Shown here: in pieces, positions 8,888 through 20,139 of the stretch
How the letters are laid out: each line of letters opens with the position of its first letter
Position numbering within the stretch: the first letter of the stretch is position 1
Assembly (NCBI GenBank): GCA_027308685.1
Contig: DAIDEE010000006.1
Span: forward strand, 156,628 to 220,627
DNA length: 64,000 nucleotides
Source of the DNA: Acidocella sp.
GTDB lineage: Bacteria; Pseudomonadota; Alphaproteobacteria; Acetobacterales; Acetobacteraceae
Reading direction: 5' to 3'
Translations under genes and position numbers: made by a program
The notes under the pieces: model-generated
What the model saw: only the letters and a program-made list of their open reading frames with translations
The model's database searches: none
Told to the model about the DNA's origin: nothing

Positions 8888-9900
8888 GCGCCTGTCATGG
8901 CTTTCGCAAACCAGGTGTTGATGGCATTTTCAAGCGTACCCCATTGCACCGGGTCGAGCGTCATGCTGGTGATGCTATCAAGGGCTGGCATAGCAGGCAG
9001 CGGTGCCGGGCCATCGGTCGTGATCGGCCAGTAGTCACCGTCGGCCTCACCTTGCGTCTGCCGGAGCCTTTGGATGTCTGGGCGCATGACAAACGCGAGG
9101 AACTTGGCAGCCTCTGCTTGTTTATGGCTGTTTAAACCGGCGGCTTCCACTATCACGTTGGGTAAAACAAAGGCAGGGTTGGGAATCATAATTTTCAGGT
9201 CCGGGTGCGAACCCGCAAAATAAATCGCGGCTGAAGACTGCACGATTGCAATGCCGATGGCTTGCGATTGCAGTGCCGCTAAAGTGGCATCGTTTTTAGC
9301 AAACATGTGCAACCCATTGGCTTTTAGCGCCTCTACATAGTCTTGCCCCTTCGGCCAGCCCCCGGCATTGTTCAACATGCCGGCCAGCATGGGGAAGGTT
9401 GGTCCGGAGATCGACGGATCGTTGATGCCGATCAGCCCTTGATACGCAGGATTGGTCAGATCATTCCAGGTTGCTGGCGGAGTATTAACCCGCTTTGGGT
9501 CATAGATGTAAACGCCCGCCAGGGTCATTCCCGTCGGCACATAAGCACCCTGCTGGCTCAACAAGGTTTTGCCCGTTGCGGTCAGGTTAGCGGGGGCGGG
9601 AAGATCATGCGCGAGCAGTCCTGCCTGGTCCAATGACACCGCAGCGGTCGCGCCATCGAACCATGCGAGGTCCCATGCCGGATGAGTCCCCTGCGAGGCG
9701 ATGCGTGCCATGAGGCTGCCGGTTGAGAGGCGAACCACCGCTATTTTGATGCCGGTTTCCTTGGTGAAGGCATCGGCGACGGCAGGACCGTAATCGAGTC
9801 CTGAATATAAAACGAGCCCGGTATCAGGGCTGGGCCACATCAAAACCACGCCGATAATTACTATAATCGTCGTCACAATACCCGCGAACAGCTTCCGCAT
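8884..9900 (-). CDS. Periplasmic solute-binding protein of the iron-type ABC importer
   Basis: The start is taken at the ATG ending at 9900, because MRKLFAGIVTTIIVIIGVVLM is a proper membrane-targeting N-terminus and AGGTGGG lies just upstream. A longer frame from 9960 adds a 20-residue leader without signal character. The mature part begins with the fold-defining GLVLYSGLDYGPAVADAF and includes WDLAWFDGATAAVSL, typical of the Fe(III)/AfuA-FbpA-like cluster of binding proteins. It lacks a lipobox, so it is secreted or membrane-tethered. It is the first gene of the five-gene operon that runs down to 5402. Confidence 0.85.
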   Translation of the reverse strand: MRKLFAGIVTTIIVIIGVVLMWPSPDTGLVLYSGLDYGPAVADAFTKETGIKIAVVRLSTGSLMARIASQGTHPAWDLAWFDGATAAVSLDQAGLLAHDLPAPANLTATGKTLLSQQGAYVPTGMTLAGVYIYDPKRVNTPPATWNDLTNPAYQGLIGINDPSISGPTFPMLAGMLNNAGGWPKGQDYVEALKANGLHMFAKNDATLAALQSQAIGIAIVQSSAAIYFAGSHPDLKIMIPNPAFVLPNVIVEAAGLNSHKQAEAAKFLAFVMRPDIQRLRQTQGEADGDYWPITTDGPAPLPAMPALDSITSMTLDPVQWGTLENAINTWFAKAMTGA

Positions 9901-10096
9901 GATTCCCACCTGACCTCGTTCTTGGGCGGCATAGGCAGAGAACGCTGGCCGTGCAATCAACCAAGCATCAACGTTTTACAAACTTCATTGAAGATTCCTC
10001 GAAAATTCATAAAACTGTCAAATTTCAATAAATGTGGTGACAAACCTCTAAGACAGCTAATCATGCAACCGCGATACGGCGTTACCTGATGAAAGG
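9901..10096 (-). promoter_or_regulatory. Upstream region of the iron-type operon
   Basis: This AT-richer gap precedes the binding-protein gene. On the minus strand a perfect TTGACA (plus positions 10015-10020) could serve as a -35 box, but no good -10 element sits 16-18 bases downstream. I see no clear Fur box or Irr-type element by eye. The region is listed because it must hold the operon's promoter; the exact site is not resolved. Confidence 0.3.
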
Positions 10097-10876
10097 TTAC
10101 CCGCCCAGCGAATGTTCCGCAGGCTTGCGTGGCACCCGGGAAAAAACTGTTTTCGGCAGCATCTGCCCGAAGCGTGCAAACAGCCCGAACCAGCCAGGAG
10201 ACGTAATGTGCGTTTTCCCGGCCGCCAGCCCCGCCAGAATAATTCTTGCGGCATCATCAGCATCCATAAGTCCCGGCATTTTGTAGGGGTTGTGCGCGGT
10301 CATCGGGGTGCGGATAAAGCCGGGGCGCACCAGGGTCAGCCCCACGCCGTCCTTAGCAGCATTCGGTGCCGTGGCGGTCACCCAAAAATCCAGGGCGGCT
10401 TTGGAGGCGGAATAGGCCGGTGAGGTGGGCAGCGCGATCAACCCCGCGATCGAGCCTATAATCACCGCCCGGCCACGCCAGCCGTTCGTGGCAATCGGCT
10501 GCTCTGCCATCAGCGCCATCGCCGGCAGCACGGTGTTGAAGGCGCCGATGACATTGGTGTTGAAAATTGCGTTGATCTGCACGGCGGATTCCGAATTGCT
10601 ATGGCCCGGCCCGCCGGAAATACCCGCGTTGGCGATGATCAGGTCCAGCCGCCCACAACCTTGTACCCACGCTTGCGTAGCTGCGGCATCGGTCACGTCG
10701 AGCACGGTTTCCATGACGCTGGCACCCAGCGCCCGCGCGGTAGTGGCCACCTCACTTAGGCGGGTGGCATCGCGTCCAGCCAGATGCAGGCTGATCCCGG
10801 GTTTGGCGTAGTTTAGCGCCAAGGCGCGGCCCAAGCCGCTGGAGGCGCCGGTGATGGCAATGTTTTGGTACGGCAT
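10097..10876 (-). CDS. SDR-family NAD(P)-dependent oxidoreductase
   Basis: This 259-residue classical short-chain dehydrogenase has the cofactor motif TGASSGLG at residues 9-16, the NAG motif (IIANAGISGG, near residue 82), a catalytic serine in IIGSIAG and the YSASKAA catalytic pair near residue 155. An arginine just after the first strand (AGRDATRL) favours NADP(H). The substrate cannot be predicted. It is divergent from yicC across 38 bases and sits upstream of the iron-type operon on the same strand, separated by about 200 bases. Confidence 0.9.
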   Translation of the reverse strand: MPYQNIAITGASSGLGRALALNYAKPGISLHLAGRDATRLSEVATTARALGASVMETVLDVTDAAATQAWVQGCGRLDLIIANAGISGGPGHSNSESAVQINAIFNTNVIGAFNTVLPAMALMAEQPIATNGWRGRAVIIGSIAGLIALPTSPAYSASKAALDFWVTATAPNAAKDGVGLTLVRPGFIRTPMTAHNPYKMPGLMDADDAARIILAGLAAGKTHITSPGWFGLFARFGQMLPKTVFSRVPRKPAEHSLGG

Positions 10877-10914
10877 ATGGGCAGACTAGCAGCCCGCTGC
10901 TAAGACGCCAGCCC

Positions 10915-11817
10915 ATGACCCTGTACCATATTTTAGCCTCTATGACTGGCTTCTCCCGCGCCCAAGGCGCGCTTGCCGATATCTCCTGGGTTTGGGAGTT
11001 GCGCAGCGTCAACGGCCGTGGGTTGGATATCAAGCTGCGCCTGCCCGCCGGGCTGGATGCGCTTGATCTGCCTCTGCGCGATGTTGCCGCCAAATCACTC
11101 AAACGTGGCAATGTCTCCGGCACGCTGACCATCAAGCGCGATAGCATCGGTGGCTTGACCGCCGACCTCGATGCGCTGGAGCGGGTGAAAGAGCTGGCCA
11201 TCGAACTGGCCGATAACATTCCCGGTGCCTTGCCGCCACGCGCCGAGTTGCTGCTGGCACTTCCCGGGGTGATGCGTTCGGTCAATGCCCAGGATGACAG
11301 TGAGGAATTGAAAGCCGAACTGCAGACCGCCGTGCAAACCGGCTTTGCCGAAGCGCTGGCTGGTTTAGTGGCGGCGCGGGCAGGCGAGGGGACCAGGCTA
11401 CACGAAATTGCTACCGCCCTGCTTGATGAAATCACCGCGCTGCACGCTGCCGCCGCGCTTGAGGCCGCCACGCAACCCGCCTTGCACATCGCCCGGTTGA
11501 AGGCACAATTGGCAGAGATTATCGGCAGCACGCCAAATTTGCCGGATGAGCGAATCGCTCAGGAAGTGGCATTGCTAGCCACCAAATCCGACGTGCGGGA
11601 GGAACTCGACCGGCTTTCCGCTCATATCGCGGCGGCGCGGGCCTTGCTGGCGGAAGCCGCCAATGTAGGCCGCAAACTGGATTTTCTGATGCAGGAATTC
11701 AACCGCGAAGTGAACACGCTGTGCAGCAAATCCGCCTCGCTGCCGCTCACCGCCATCGGACTGAAGCTGAAAGCCGCGGTTGAGCAGTTGCGCGAGCAGG
11801 TCGCCAACATTGAATAA
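10915..11817 (+). CDS. yicC: YicC/YloC-family endoribonuclease
   Basis: The protein has 300 residues. The N-terminus contains the family hallmark SMTGFSR (residues 9-15), followed by ELRSVNGRGLDIKLRLPAGL (in two pieces). The C-terminal DUF1732 part has KLDFLMQEFNREVNTLCSK, the conserved helix of this family. YicC proteins are reported stress-related endoribonucleases. The ATG at 10915 is used; an internal ATG at 10942 would start at MTGFSR and would remove the conserved Ser-Met context. It overlaps gmk, the usual yicC-gmk arrangement. Confidence 0.93.
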   Translation: MTLYHILASMTGFSRAQGALADISWVWELRSVNGRGLDIKLRLPAGLDALDLPLRDVAAKSLKRGNVSGTLTIKRDSIGGLTADLDALERVKELAIELADNIPGALPPRAELLLALPGVMRSVNAQDDSEELKAELQTAVQTGFAEALAGLVAARAGEGTRLHEIATALLDEITALHAAAALEAATQPALHIARLKAQLAEIIGSTPNLPDERIAQEVALLATKSDVREELDRLSAHIAAARALLAEAANVGRKLDFLMQEFNREVNTLCSKSASLPLTAIGLKLKAAVEQLREQVANIE

Positions 11818-12388
11818 CCGGCGCGGCTTATGCCTGGTGCTGGCCGCCCCTTCCGGTGCCGGCAAAACCACGTTGTCGCGCGCCTTGCTGGCTTCCGACC
11901 CCGGGTTATCGCTCTCTGTCAGCGTCACCACCCGCGGCCCGCGCACCGGTGAGGTCGATGGCCAGCACTATCATTTTATTAACCAAGCCCGTTTCGAGCA
12001 GATGGTGGAACAGGGTGAATTGCTGGAGCACGCCACGGTGTTCGGCCGCTCCTACGGCACGCCGCGTGCCCCGGTGGAAGCCGCTCTCGCGGCGGGCAAG
12101 GATATATTGTTCGACATCGACTGGCAGGGCTTCCGCCAGGTGCGTGCTGCCTTGCCGGGCGACGTGGTTGGCGTGTTCATATTGCCGCCCTCACTGCCCG
12201 ACCTCGCCGCGCGGCTAACAGCGCGCGGTGATTCTCCCGAGGCCGTTAACAGCCGCATGGCCTATGCCGAGGCCGAAATGGCGCACGCGCCGGAGTTCGA
12301 TTTCCAGGTGGAAAACGGGGATTTTGACAAGGCGCTGGAAGACATCCGCAGCATTCTAACCAGTAGCCGGGCGGCGCGAATAAGCTGA
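11810..12388 (+). CDS. gmk: Guanylate kinase, TTG start
   Basis: Gmk phosphorylates GMP to GDP with ATP. A P-loop APSGAGKTT occurs about 12 residues after the TTG at 11810, matching the spacing in characterised enzymes. TTTRGPRTGE-like (VTTRGPRTGEVDG) and HYHF segments form the GMP-binding region, and RGDSPEAVNSRM is the lid. The frame also has an earlier TTG at 11780, which would lengthen the overlap with yicC to 38 bases. The 11810 start leaves an 8-base overlap and a family-like N-terminus, and is preferred. Both starts are non-ATG. Confidence 0.92.
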   Translation: MNNRRGLCLVLAAPSGAGKTTLSRALLASDPGLSLSVSVTTRGPRTGEVDGQHYHFINQARFEQMVEQGELLEHATVFGRSYGTPRAPVEAALAAGKDILFDIDWQGFRQVRAALPGDVVGVFILPPSLPDLAARLTARGDSPEAVNSRMAYAEAEMAHAPEFDFQVENGDFDKALEDIRSILTSSRAARIS

Positions 12389-12422
12389 GCCTCCCAAAGT
12401 TTAAATGCCGGACCATTTCACC

Positions 12423-12926
12423 TCATTGCATAGCCAAGTCATCGCCCACAGCATCCAACCCGGCCTGGGCGCATTGCTCGTCAACCGCGCCGCTGGGCGT
12501 TCCGCTTACGCCGATGGCGCCATAGACAAAGCCGCCAACATTGATTGGCACGGAGCCGCCGGCGAACAGCAGGCCGGCGTCGGCGGTGCCGAGTGCCTCA
12601 CGCCCTGGGAATTTCTCCAAATCGGTACCCTTCGATTGAAACATCGCGCTGGTGTAGGCTTTCTCGAAGCTGATCTTCATGGCCACTGGGGCTGCCAGCG
12701 TGTCACGCTCGGAGACCTGGGCCGCACCGTCGCGGTCAACCACGGTTACCGCCACCGAATACCCTGCCTTGCGGCAATCCTCGATGGATGCTGCCGCCAT
12801 CTTCAAGGCCGTTTGCAGCGTCAGCTGCGCTACTTTCACGGTCAGGTGTGGTTGCGGGTCAGCCGCCTGTGCCACACCCATCGTGCCGCTTAGGATGATG
12901 AAAGCCGTTATAATGCCGGTCCGCAT
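12423..12926 (-). CDS. Secreted GlcG/HbpS-family (DUF336) heme-binding-like protein
   Basis: The protein has 167 residues with a clear signal peptide (MRTGIITAFIILSGTMGVAQA, cleaved near residue 21). The rest matches the GlcG/HbpS fold: LTLQTALKMAAASIEDCRKAGYSVAVTVVDRDG, then SFEKAYTSAMFQSKG and FAGGSVPI, and ends with GAIGVSGTPSG. Family members bind heme or accompany glycolate metabolism. No partner gene is adjacent, and it converges on gmk. The function is a family-level inference. Confidence 0.82.
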   Translation of the reverse strand: MRTGIITAFIILSGTMGVAQAADPQPHLTVKVAQLTLQTALKMAAASIEDCRKAGYSVAVTVVDRDGAAQVSERDTLAAPVAMKISFEKAYTSAMFQSKGTDLEKFPGREALGTADAGLLFAGGSVPINVGGFVYGAIGVSGTPSGAVDEQCAQAGLDAVGDDLAMQ

Positions 12927-12976
12927 GCGGAATCCTCACCTTTTTTAGTATTTTCGTACCATGCGCCAGATGGAAT

Positions 12977-13447
12977 CTACAGCCCTAACGCCCGCAACCC
13001 CGGGTAATCCGCCGGACGAGGGCCGGGGGCATCCCATAAAAATTTACGTTCTGATTCCTGAATTTTTACGTCGTTAATACTGGCCTGTCGCCACGACATA
13101 TAGCCGTGCTCGTCGAATTCCCAGTTCTCATTGCCATAGGCCCGCCACCATTGGCCGCTGGCATCATGGAACTCATATTGGAACCGCACGGCAATCCGGT
13201 TCTCAGCAAACGCCCATAACTCTTTGATTAAACGATATTCATGCTCTTTAGCATATTTGCGGGCCATGAACGCCACAATTGCCGGACGGCCGGTGAAAAA
13301 CTCATCGCGGTTCCGCCAGACGCTGGTCTCGGTATAGGCCAGCGACACCCTTACCGGGTCACGGCTGTTCCAGGCATCCTCGGCGGCCCGCACCTTCATC
13401 GCGGCGGTTTCAGCACTAAAAGGCGGTAACGGCGGGCGCGGGTCCAT
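12977..13447 (-). CDS. DUF1348 / NTF2-like family protein
   Basis: The protein has 156 residues matching the DUF1348 family of NTF2-like alpha+beta barrel proteins: [26 protein letters not shown] at residues 28-53 (in pieces), then [22 protein letters not shown] and the C-terminal [13 protein letters not shown]. No biochemical role is established. The start abuts the MFS gene stop (TAG followed directly by ATG), so the two are probably co-transcribed and translationally linked. Confidence 0.85.
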   Translation of the reverse strand: MDPRPPLPPFSAETAAMKVRAAEDAWNSRDPVRVSLAYTETSVWRNRDEFFTGRPAIVAFMARKYAKEHEYRLIKELWAFAENRIAVRFQYEFHDASGQWWRAYGNENWEFDEHGYMSWRQASINDVKIQESERKFLWDAPGPRPADYPGLRALGL

Positions 13448-14911
13448 CTAACTCTCCAGTTCGGCAGGGGTGGTATGCAGCGTATTTCGTAACATCGCGT
13501 TTTCCATGCTGAACGCAATCAGGGTGCCAACCGCCAGCATCACAGAACATATGAAAAACCCAAGCCTAAAGCCATTCATTTGGTCGCTGGCTGCATAAGC
13601 CAACACTGCCCCCGCCATGGTCGCCCCGAAGGCGCCACCGAGTGCGCGCACAAGCAGCAAAATGCCGGTGGCGGTCCCTACGTCGCGCTGTGCGGCTTGG
13701 CTCTGTACGGTTACGATCGATGTGGGCATCACGCCGCCTATTCCCAGGCCAAACAATCCTGAAACGGAGGCAAACCCCAGAACGCCGCTGGTGAGGGGCA
13801 GCGCCGTCATCAGCAAAAACATCGCAGCGGCGCTGCCAAGCGAAGCCGCCATGATATTCTTGGTCTTGCCGGTGCGTTTGGCCATCTGGCCGCCAATAAA
13901 CGCGCCGACAGTGGTGCTGAACAAAAACGGCATGATCTCCAGGCCGGCAGCGGCGGCGCTTGCGTGCAGTTGGCCTTGCAAGAGCAACGGCAGCATAAAT
14001 ATCGCCCCGAACATGGCAGCCGAATTGAGAAATGAGACAAGGTTGGTCTGCACAAACCCGGTCTTGCCCAGCAATGCCCCAGGAAACAACGGTTCAACGG
14101 CCCGCCGTTGCTGGAAAGCCAGGGCACTGAACAACATCAGGCTGAGTGCGAAAGCGCTAAAAATCGGTGCTGATAGCCACGGAAAATCCACCCCGCCCAG
14201 GCTAAGCCCTGCCAGCAATACAGTGACGCTGATCAACAGTAATCCGGCCCCAGCATAGTCAATTTGGGTGCGCCGTCCGGTGGGAGCCAGGCCGCTTAGT
14301 CCTCGCACGCACAATACCAGAGCTACCAAGCCTAACGGCACATTGGCCCAGAAAATCCACCGCCAAGAGAAATGCTGCACCACGAATCCGCCGGCGATTG
14401 GCCCGGCAACCGACGAAACTGCCCAGACGCCCGCCAGCCAGCCCTGATATTTGCCGCGTTCGCGCGGCGGAATCACATCAGCAATGGCTGATTGGCTGAC
14501 CGATAGCAGCGCCCCACCGCCAATTCCCTGAAAGGCGCGGGCCAGGATCAGCATCGGCACCGAATCGGCTAATGCACAAAATACGCATGCCAGCAGGAAG
14601 AGAATAATCGCCGGGACCAGGACTTCGCGCCGCCCTAACTGGTCTGACAATTTGCCATAAATCGGCGTGGTTGCGGTGGTGGTGAGCAAATAGGCTGAGA
14701 CCACCCAAGATAAATGCGCCCCGCCGTGCAGACTGGTTGCCATTTGTGGCAGCGCTGGCAACACCACGGTTTGGTCGAGGGCGGCCAGTAATATGCAAGT
14801 TAAAATACCACCCAGCACCCGCATTTTCTCGGCATGGGTGTAGACGCGGCCCGTCGGGGGTGCCGTAATGGGCATATCAGCCGGGCTTGCATCCATATTG
14901 CTGTGCACCAA
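13448..14911 (-). CDS. MFS drug/solute exporter, DHA2 (14-TM) family
   Basis: This 487-residue protein has about 14 hydrophobic segments. It carries the DHA2 motif LDQTVVLPALPQM at the start of the first helix (near residue 46), the A-motif GKLSDQLGRREVL near residue 85, and the export motif C in GWLAGVWAVSSVAGPIAGGF. These point to a proton-driven multidrug-type exporter of the EmrB/QacA group. No membrane-fusion partner is present, but a DUF1348 gene follows directly. The first ATG is used; an alternative in-frame Met lies five codons downstream. Confidence 0.9.
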   Translation of the reverse strand: MVHSNMDASPADMPITAPPTGRVYTHAEKMRVLGGILTCILLAALDQTVVLPALPQMATSLHGGAHLSWVVSAYLLTTTATTPIYGKLSDQLGRREVLVPAIILFLLACVFCALADSVPMLILARAFQGIGGGALLSVSQSAIADVIPPRERGKYQGWLAGVWAVSSVAGPIAGGFVVQHFSWRWIFWANVPLGLVALVLCVRGLSGLAPTGRRTQIDYAGAGLLLISVTVLLAGLSLGGVDFPWLSAPIFSAFALSLMLFSALAFQQRRAVEPLFPGALLGKTGFVQTNLVSFLNSAAMFGAIFMLPLLLQGQLHASAAAAGLEIMPFLFSTTVGAFIGGQMAKRTGKTKNIMAASLGSAAAMFLLMTALPLTSGVLGFASVSGLFGLGIGGVMPTSIVTVQSQAAQRDVGTATGILLLVRALGGAFGATMAGAVLAYAASDQMNGFRLGFFICSVMLAVGTLIAFSMENAMLRNTLHTTPAELES

Positions 14912-15016
14912 TCCAACCTGTTACCAATACTGACCTGTTTTGCCGTAAGCCCCGCACCAGACAAGCATATATTCTTGAAACCCCGCTATGCAGGGTCCGT
15001 TTGAAAGTTTTTTTCT

Positions 15017-15565
15017 ATGCCTTTACCCAGTTCCTCGCCCCGTAAACTCTTGCATCTGCGGGATATCAAGCTCCGGGGTTATGAGCGCGAAGATGGCCTC
15101 GTCGATATCGAAGCCCATATGACCGACACCAAAACCTATAGCTGGGGCAACCAGGACCGCGGCGGAATCCATGCCGGCGAGCCACTGCATGATATGTGGC
15201 TGCGTGTGACGATCCAGCACGACATGACCATCACCGCTGTTGATGCCGCCATGGACGCGACGCCTCACACCATTTGCCCGGGCGTTTTACCGAACTTCCA
15301 GCGTTTGGTGGGGCTGAATATCAGTAAAGGATTTTTGAAATCGGCCATGCAGGTGCTGGGCGGCGTTGAGGGTTGCACCCATTTACGCGAGCTTTTGCAG
15401 CAGTTGGGCACCGTGGCATTTCAGACCATGTTCAGCATCCGGGGCCATAAAAAACCTGTAGCTGAGCCCACAAAGTCAGGCATTGCGCCGTTTTTGCTGA
15501 ACACCTGCTACAGTTATAACGAGCACGGCCCCTTGGCTGCCCCACGTGAAACGGCCGCGCAATAA
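15017..15565 (+). CDS. DUF2889 family protein
   Basis: This 182-residue cytoplasmic protein contains the hallmark run RGYEREDGLVDIEAHMTDTK near residue 20, then DMWLRVTIQHDMTITAVDA and a central ICPGVLPNFQRLVGLNI. It ends with a GCTHLRELL segment. This pattern is DUF2889, a proteobacterial family of unknown function. The protein lies just upstream of the atp operon on the same strand, with 123 bases between them. No terminator is visible there, but nothing ties it to ATP synthase. Confidence 0.82.
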   Translation: MPLPSSSPRKLLHLRDIKLRGYEREDGLVDIEAHMTDTKTYSWGNQDRGGIHAGEPLHDMWLRVTIQHDMTITAVDAAMDATPHTICPGVLPNFQRLVGLNISKGFLKSAMQVLGGVEGCTHLRELLQQLGTVAFQTMFSIRGHKKPVAEPTKSGIAPFLLNTCYSYNEHGPLAAPRETAAQ

Positions 15566-15688
15566 TCGGCTGAGTTAATCTGCCTTTGCCTGACTGACGA
15601 AATTTCCTGCCTCATATAGGCCGCTGACCGCGTTGCGCTCCGTGGAACGCTATGTTACTGCCCCGCGGAAGGCCCGTAAGGGCAAGGA

Positions 15689-16279
15689 ATGCTTAGTAAA
15701 AACACGAAAGCGACAAAATTGGTCGAGATATCTACCACGGGTGAAACAGGCTTCTCCGCACGTTATGCTGCGGCTCTGTATGCTTTGGCTTTCGAACAGA
15801 ACGTATTGGACAAGGTTGTTGACGAAATGGCGTCCCTTGGCCGCCTGATGACCGAGAGCTCCCAATTATCGCGGCTGGTCCGTACGCCATTTACGGACAC
15901 CCTTACCCGCAATATTTTGAATAACGCATTGGCAGCGCAGGGTTTTTCGACCATCGTGTTGAATTTCGTCAATGTCGCCGTGACCAATCGTCGGCTGCAC
16001 GACCTGCCCGCGTTGGTGGCAGGGTTTGCTGCCTATGTGGCGAACAAGCGAGGTGAGGTGGTTGCCAATGTGGCTACCGCGACTCCGCTGAGCGACCTGC
16101 AACGCACCCAACTACGCGCCCGCCTGACCGAAGCCGGTTATGGCAGCGTGAAGCTGTTTGAACACACCGACCCGGAATTACTGGGTGGGATGACACTGAA
16201 AATCGGCACCAAGCTCTACGACACGAGCCTGAAGTCGCGCCTTAACCGTTTAAATTATTCTCTAAAGGGAGCCATCTGA
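15689..16279 (+). CDS. atpH: ATP synthase F1 delta subunit
   Basis: The delta subunit (196 residues) links F1 to the peripheral stalk. The N-terminal helical domain begins [15 protein letters not shown]. The C-terminal half contains [19 protein letters not shown] and ends with [20 protein letters not shown], the conserved OSCP/delta signature. The N-terminus is a little longer than usual. It is the first gene of an F1-only cluster; F0 genes are absent here, as in many alphaproteobacteria. The AAGG-type ribosome site is close to the ATG. Confidence 0.95.
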   Translation: MLSKNTKATKLVEISTTGETGFSARYAAALYALAFEQNVLDKVVDEMASLGRLMTESSQLSRLVRTPFTDTLTRNILNNALAAQGFSTIVLNFVNVAVTNRRLHDLPALVAGFAAYVANKRGEVVANVATATPLSDLQRTQLRARLTEAGYGSVKLFEHTDPELLGGMTLKIGTKLYDTSLKSRLNRLNYSLKGAI

Positions 16280-16280
16280 T

Positions 16281-17813
16281 ATGGAGATCCGCCCAGCCGA
16301 AATCTCCGAAATTCTGAAGAGCCAGATCGCGAATTTCGACACTGAAGCCAATGTTGCCGAGACCGGCCAGGTTTTAAGTGTTGGCGATGGCATTGCCCGG
16401 ATTTTCGGCCTCAGCAACGTCATGGCTGGTGAACTCATCGAGTTCCCCTCCGCTGGCATCAAAGGCATGGCCCTGAACCTCGAGCTCGATAACGTCGGCG
16501 CCGTGATTTTCGGCGATGACCGCCAGATCCGTGAAGGTGACATGGTCACCCGGACCGGCGAAATTGTGGACGTGCCGGTTGGCAAGGGTCTGCTCGGCCG
16601 CGTGGTGGATGCTCTGGGTAACCCGATCGACGGCAAAGGCCCGATCCAGTTCACCGAACGCAAGCTGGTTGAAACCAAAGCTCCCGGCATCATACCGCGT
16701 AAATCGGTGCACGAGCCGATGCAGACGGGTGTGAAATCGATCGACGTGCTGATCCCGATTGGCCGTGGCCAGCGCGAATTGATCATCGGTGACCGCCAGA
16801 CCGGCAAATCAGCCATCGTGATGGACACCATCATCAACCAAAAGGAAGCCAACGCTGGCACTGATGAGAGCAAAAAGCTCTATTGCATCTATGTCGCCAT
16901 CGGCCAGAAGCGCTCGACTGTGGCGCAATTGGTTCGCACGCTCGAAGAGCAGGGCGTGATGGAATATTGCACCGTGGTTGCCGCCACCGCCTCCGACCCT
17001 GCGCCGATGCAGTTCCTGGCACCTTACACCGGCTGCACCATGGGCGAATATTTCCGTGACAACGGGATGCATGCGGTTATATTCTACGACGATCTTTCCA
17101 AGCAGGCTGTGGCGTATCGCCAAATGTCGTTGCTGCTGCGCCGTCCGCCAGGCCGTGAAGCCTATCCGGGTGACGTTTTCTATCTGCATTCGCGCTTGCT
17201 GGAACGTGCAGCTAAAATGTCTGACGAATTCGGTGCAGGTAGCTTGACCGCATTGCCGATCATCGAGACCCAGGCTGGTGACGTTTCCGCTTACATTCCT
17301 ACCAACGTGATCTCAATCACCGATGGTCAGATTTTCCTTGAAACCGAATTATTCTTCAAAGGCATCCGCCCTGCGGTGAACGTGGGTCTTTCGGTGTCGC
17401 GCGTTGGCTCTGCGGCGCAGATCAAAGCGATGAAGCAAGTGGCTGGTAAAATTAAACTTGACCTGGCGCAGTATCGCGAAATGGCGGCATTCGCACAGTT
17501 CTCTTCCGATCTCGATCCCTCGACCCAGAAGCTGCTGGCCCGTGGTGCGCGTTTGACCGAATTGCTCAAGCAGCCGCAATACCGCCCGCTGCCGGTTGAG
17601 GAGCAGGTGATTTCAGTTTTCGCGGGCACCCGTGGCTATCTGGACGGCATCGATGTTTCCAAGGTTGGCAAGTTTGAGGCGCAACTTATCTCCGAGATTA
17701 AGGCCCGCGAGCCTGCAATCATCGAGGCGATCCGCAATGACCAGCAGATCAAGCCGGAAACCGAGAAGAGCCTGATCGCGTTTATCGAAGCCTTCGCCAA
17801 GAGCTTTGGTTGA
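16281..17813 (+). CDS. atpA: ATP synthase F1 alpha subunit
   Basis: At 510 residues this is full length for AtpA. It has the regulatory Walker [10 protein letters not shown] near residue 170 and the ATP synthase alpha/beta signature region [17 protein letters not shown] near residue 365. The N-terminal beta-barrel sequence is [17 protein letters not shown] ([14 protein letters not shown]). It starts one base after the atpH stop with AAAGGGAG upstream, so it has its own strong ribosome site. Confidence 0.98.
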   Translation: MEIRPAEISEILKSQIANFDTEANVAETGQVLSVGDGIARIFGLSNVMAGELIEFPSAGIKGMALNLELDNVGAVIFGDDRQIREGDMVTRTGEIVDVPVGKGLLGRVVDALGNPIDGKGPIQFTERKLVETKAPGIIPRKSVHEPMQTGVKSIDVLIPIGRGQRELIIGDRQTGKSAIVMDTIINQKEANAGTDESKKLYCIYVAIGQKRSTVAQLVRTLEEQGVMEYCTVVAATASDPAPMQFLAPYTGCTMGEYFRDNGMHAVIFYDDLSKQAVAYRQMSLLLRRPPGREAYPGDVFYLHSRLLERAAKMSDEFGAGSLTALPIIETQAGDVSAYIPTNVISITDGQIFLETELFFKGIRPAVNVGLSVSRVGSAAQIKAMKQVAGKIKLDLAQYREMAAFAQFSSDLDPSTQKLLARGARLTELLKQPQYRPLPVEEQVISVFAGTRGYLDGIDVSKVGKFEAQLISEIKAREPAIIEAIRNDQQIKPETEKSLIAFIEAFAKSFG

Positions 17814-17816
17814 GCC

Positions 17817-18692
17817 ATGCCAAGCCTGAAGTCCCTCCGTATTCGGATCAATAGCGTTAAATCAACGCAGAAGATCACGAGTGCCATGAAGATGGTGGCG
17901 GCGGCGAAATTGCGCCGTTCGCAATCACAGGCGGAAGCCGCACGGCCTTATGCCAAGCGCATGGGCCAGATGATGAGCGCAATCGCCGCGGGTGCGGCGA
18001 GCAACCCGAACGCTCCGGAACTGCTGGTCGGTACGGGAAAGGATAAAGTCCATCTACTGGTGGCGGTGACCGCTGACCGCGGTTTAGCTGGCGCATTTAA
18101 CTCTAACATTGGCCGTGCTGTCCGCCTCAAGGCCCGAGAGTTGCAAGCGCAAGGCAAGATGGTGAAAATCCTTGCTGTTGGCCGCAAGGGCCATGACTAC
18201 TTCCGCCGCGAGATGAACGATCTGATCGTCGGCCACAAAAACTTCGTTGGCAAAAAGACCATCGAATTCACTGATGCTGAAGCCATTGCCGACAATATCG
18301 TGACGATGTTCCGCGAGGGGCAGTTTGATATCTGCACGCTGGTATTCAACCGCTTCATGTCTGTGATGACCCAGACCGTCACGGAATCCCCGCTGATTCC
18401 AGCCGCGACCCCAACCGCCAATGATAATGCCCCGGCAGCAGATTACGAAGTGGAGCCCGATGACGGCACACTGCTTGACCGTCTGTTGCCGCGTAACCTC
18501 GCGGTGCAGATTTACTCGGCTCTGTTGGAAAACAGCGCCGGCTTCTATGCCAGCCAGATGACGGCGATGGATAACGCCACCCGTAATGCTGGTGAAATGA
18601 TCAAGAAGCTCTCGCTGAATTACAACCGCGCCCGGCAGGCGAATATTACATCCGAACTTATCGAGATCATCTCCGGCGCTGAAGCCGTATAA
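17817..18692 (+). CDS. atpG: ATP synthase F1 gamma subunit
   Basis: The central-stalk rotor subunit has 291 residues. The N-terminal helix reads LRIRINSVKSTQKITSAMKM, with VAAAKLRRSQ following, and the C-terminal helix reads AMDNATRNAGEMIKKLSLNY, with NRARQANIT after it. Both halves form the coiled coil that turns inside the alpha-beta ring. Only three bases separate it from atpA. Confidence 0.97.
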   Translation: MPSLKSLRIRINSVKSTQKITSAMKMVAAAKLRRSQSQAEAARPYAKRMGQMMSAIAAGAASNPNAPELLVGTGKDKVHLLVAVTADRGLAGAFNSNIGRAVRLKARELQAQGKMVKILAVGRKGHDYFRREMNDLIVGHKNFVGKKTIEFTDAEAIADNIVTMFREGQFDICTLVFNRFMSVMTQTVTESPLIPAATPTANDNAPAADYEVEPDDGTLLDRLLPRNLAVQIYSALLENSAGFYASQMTAMDNATRNAGEMIKKLSLNYNRARQANITSELIEIISGAEAV

Positions 18693-18701
18693 GGTAGATA
18701 G

Positions 18702-20135
<1,434 letters not shown>

Positions 20136-20139
20136 AATC

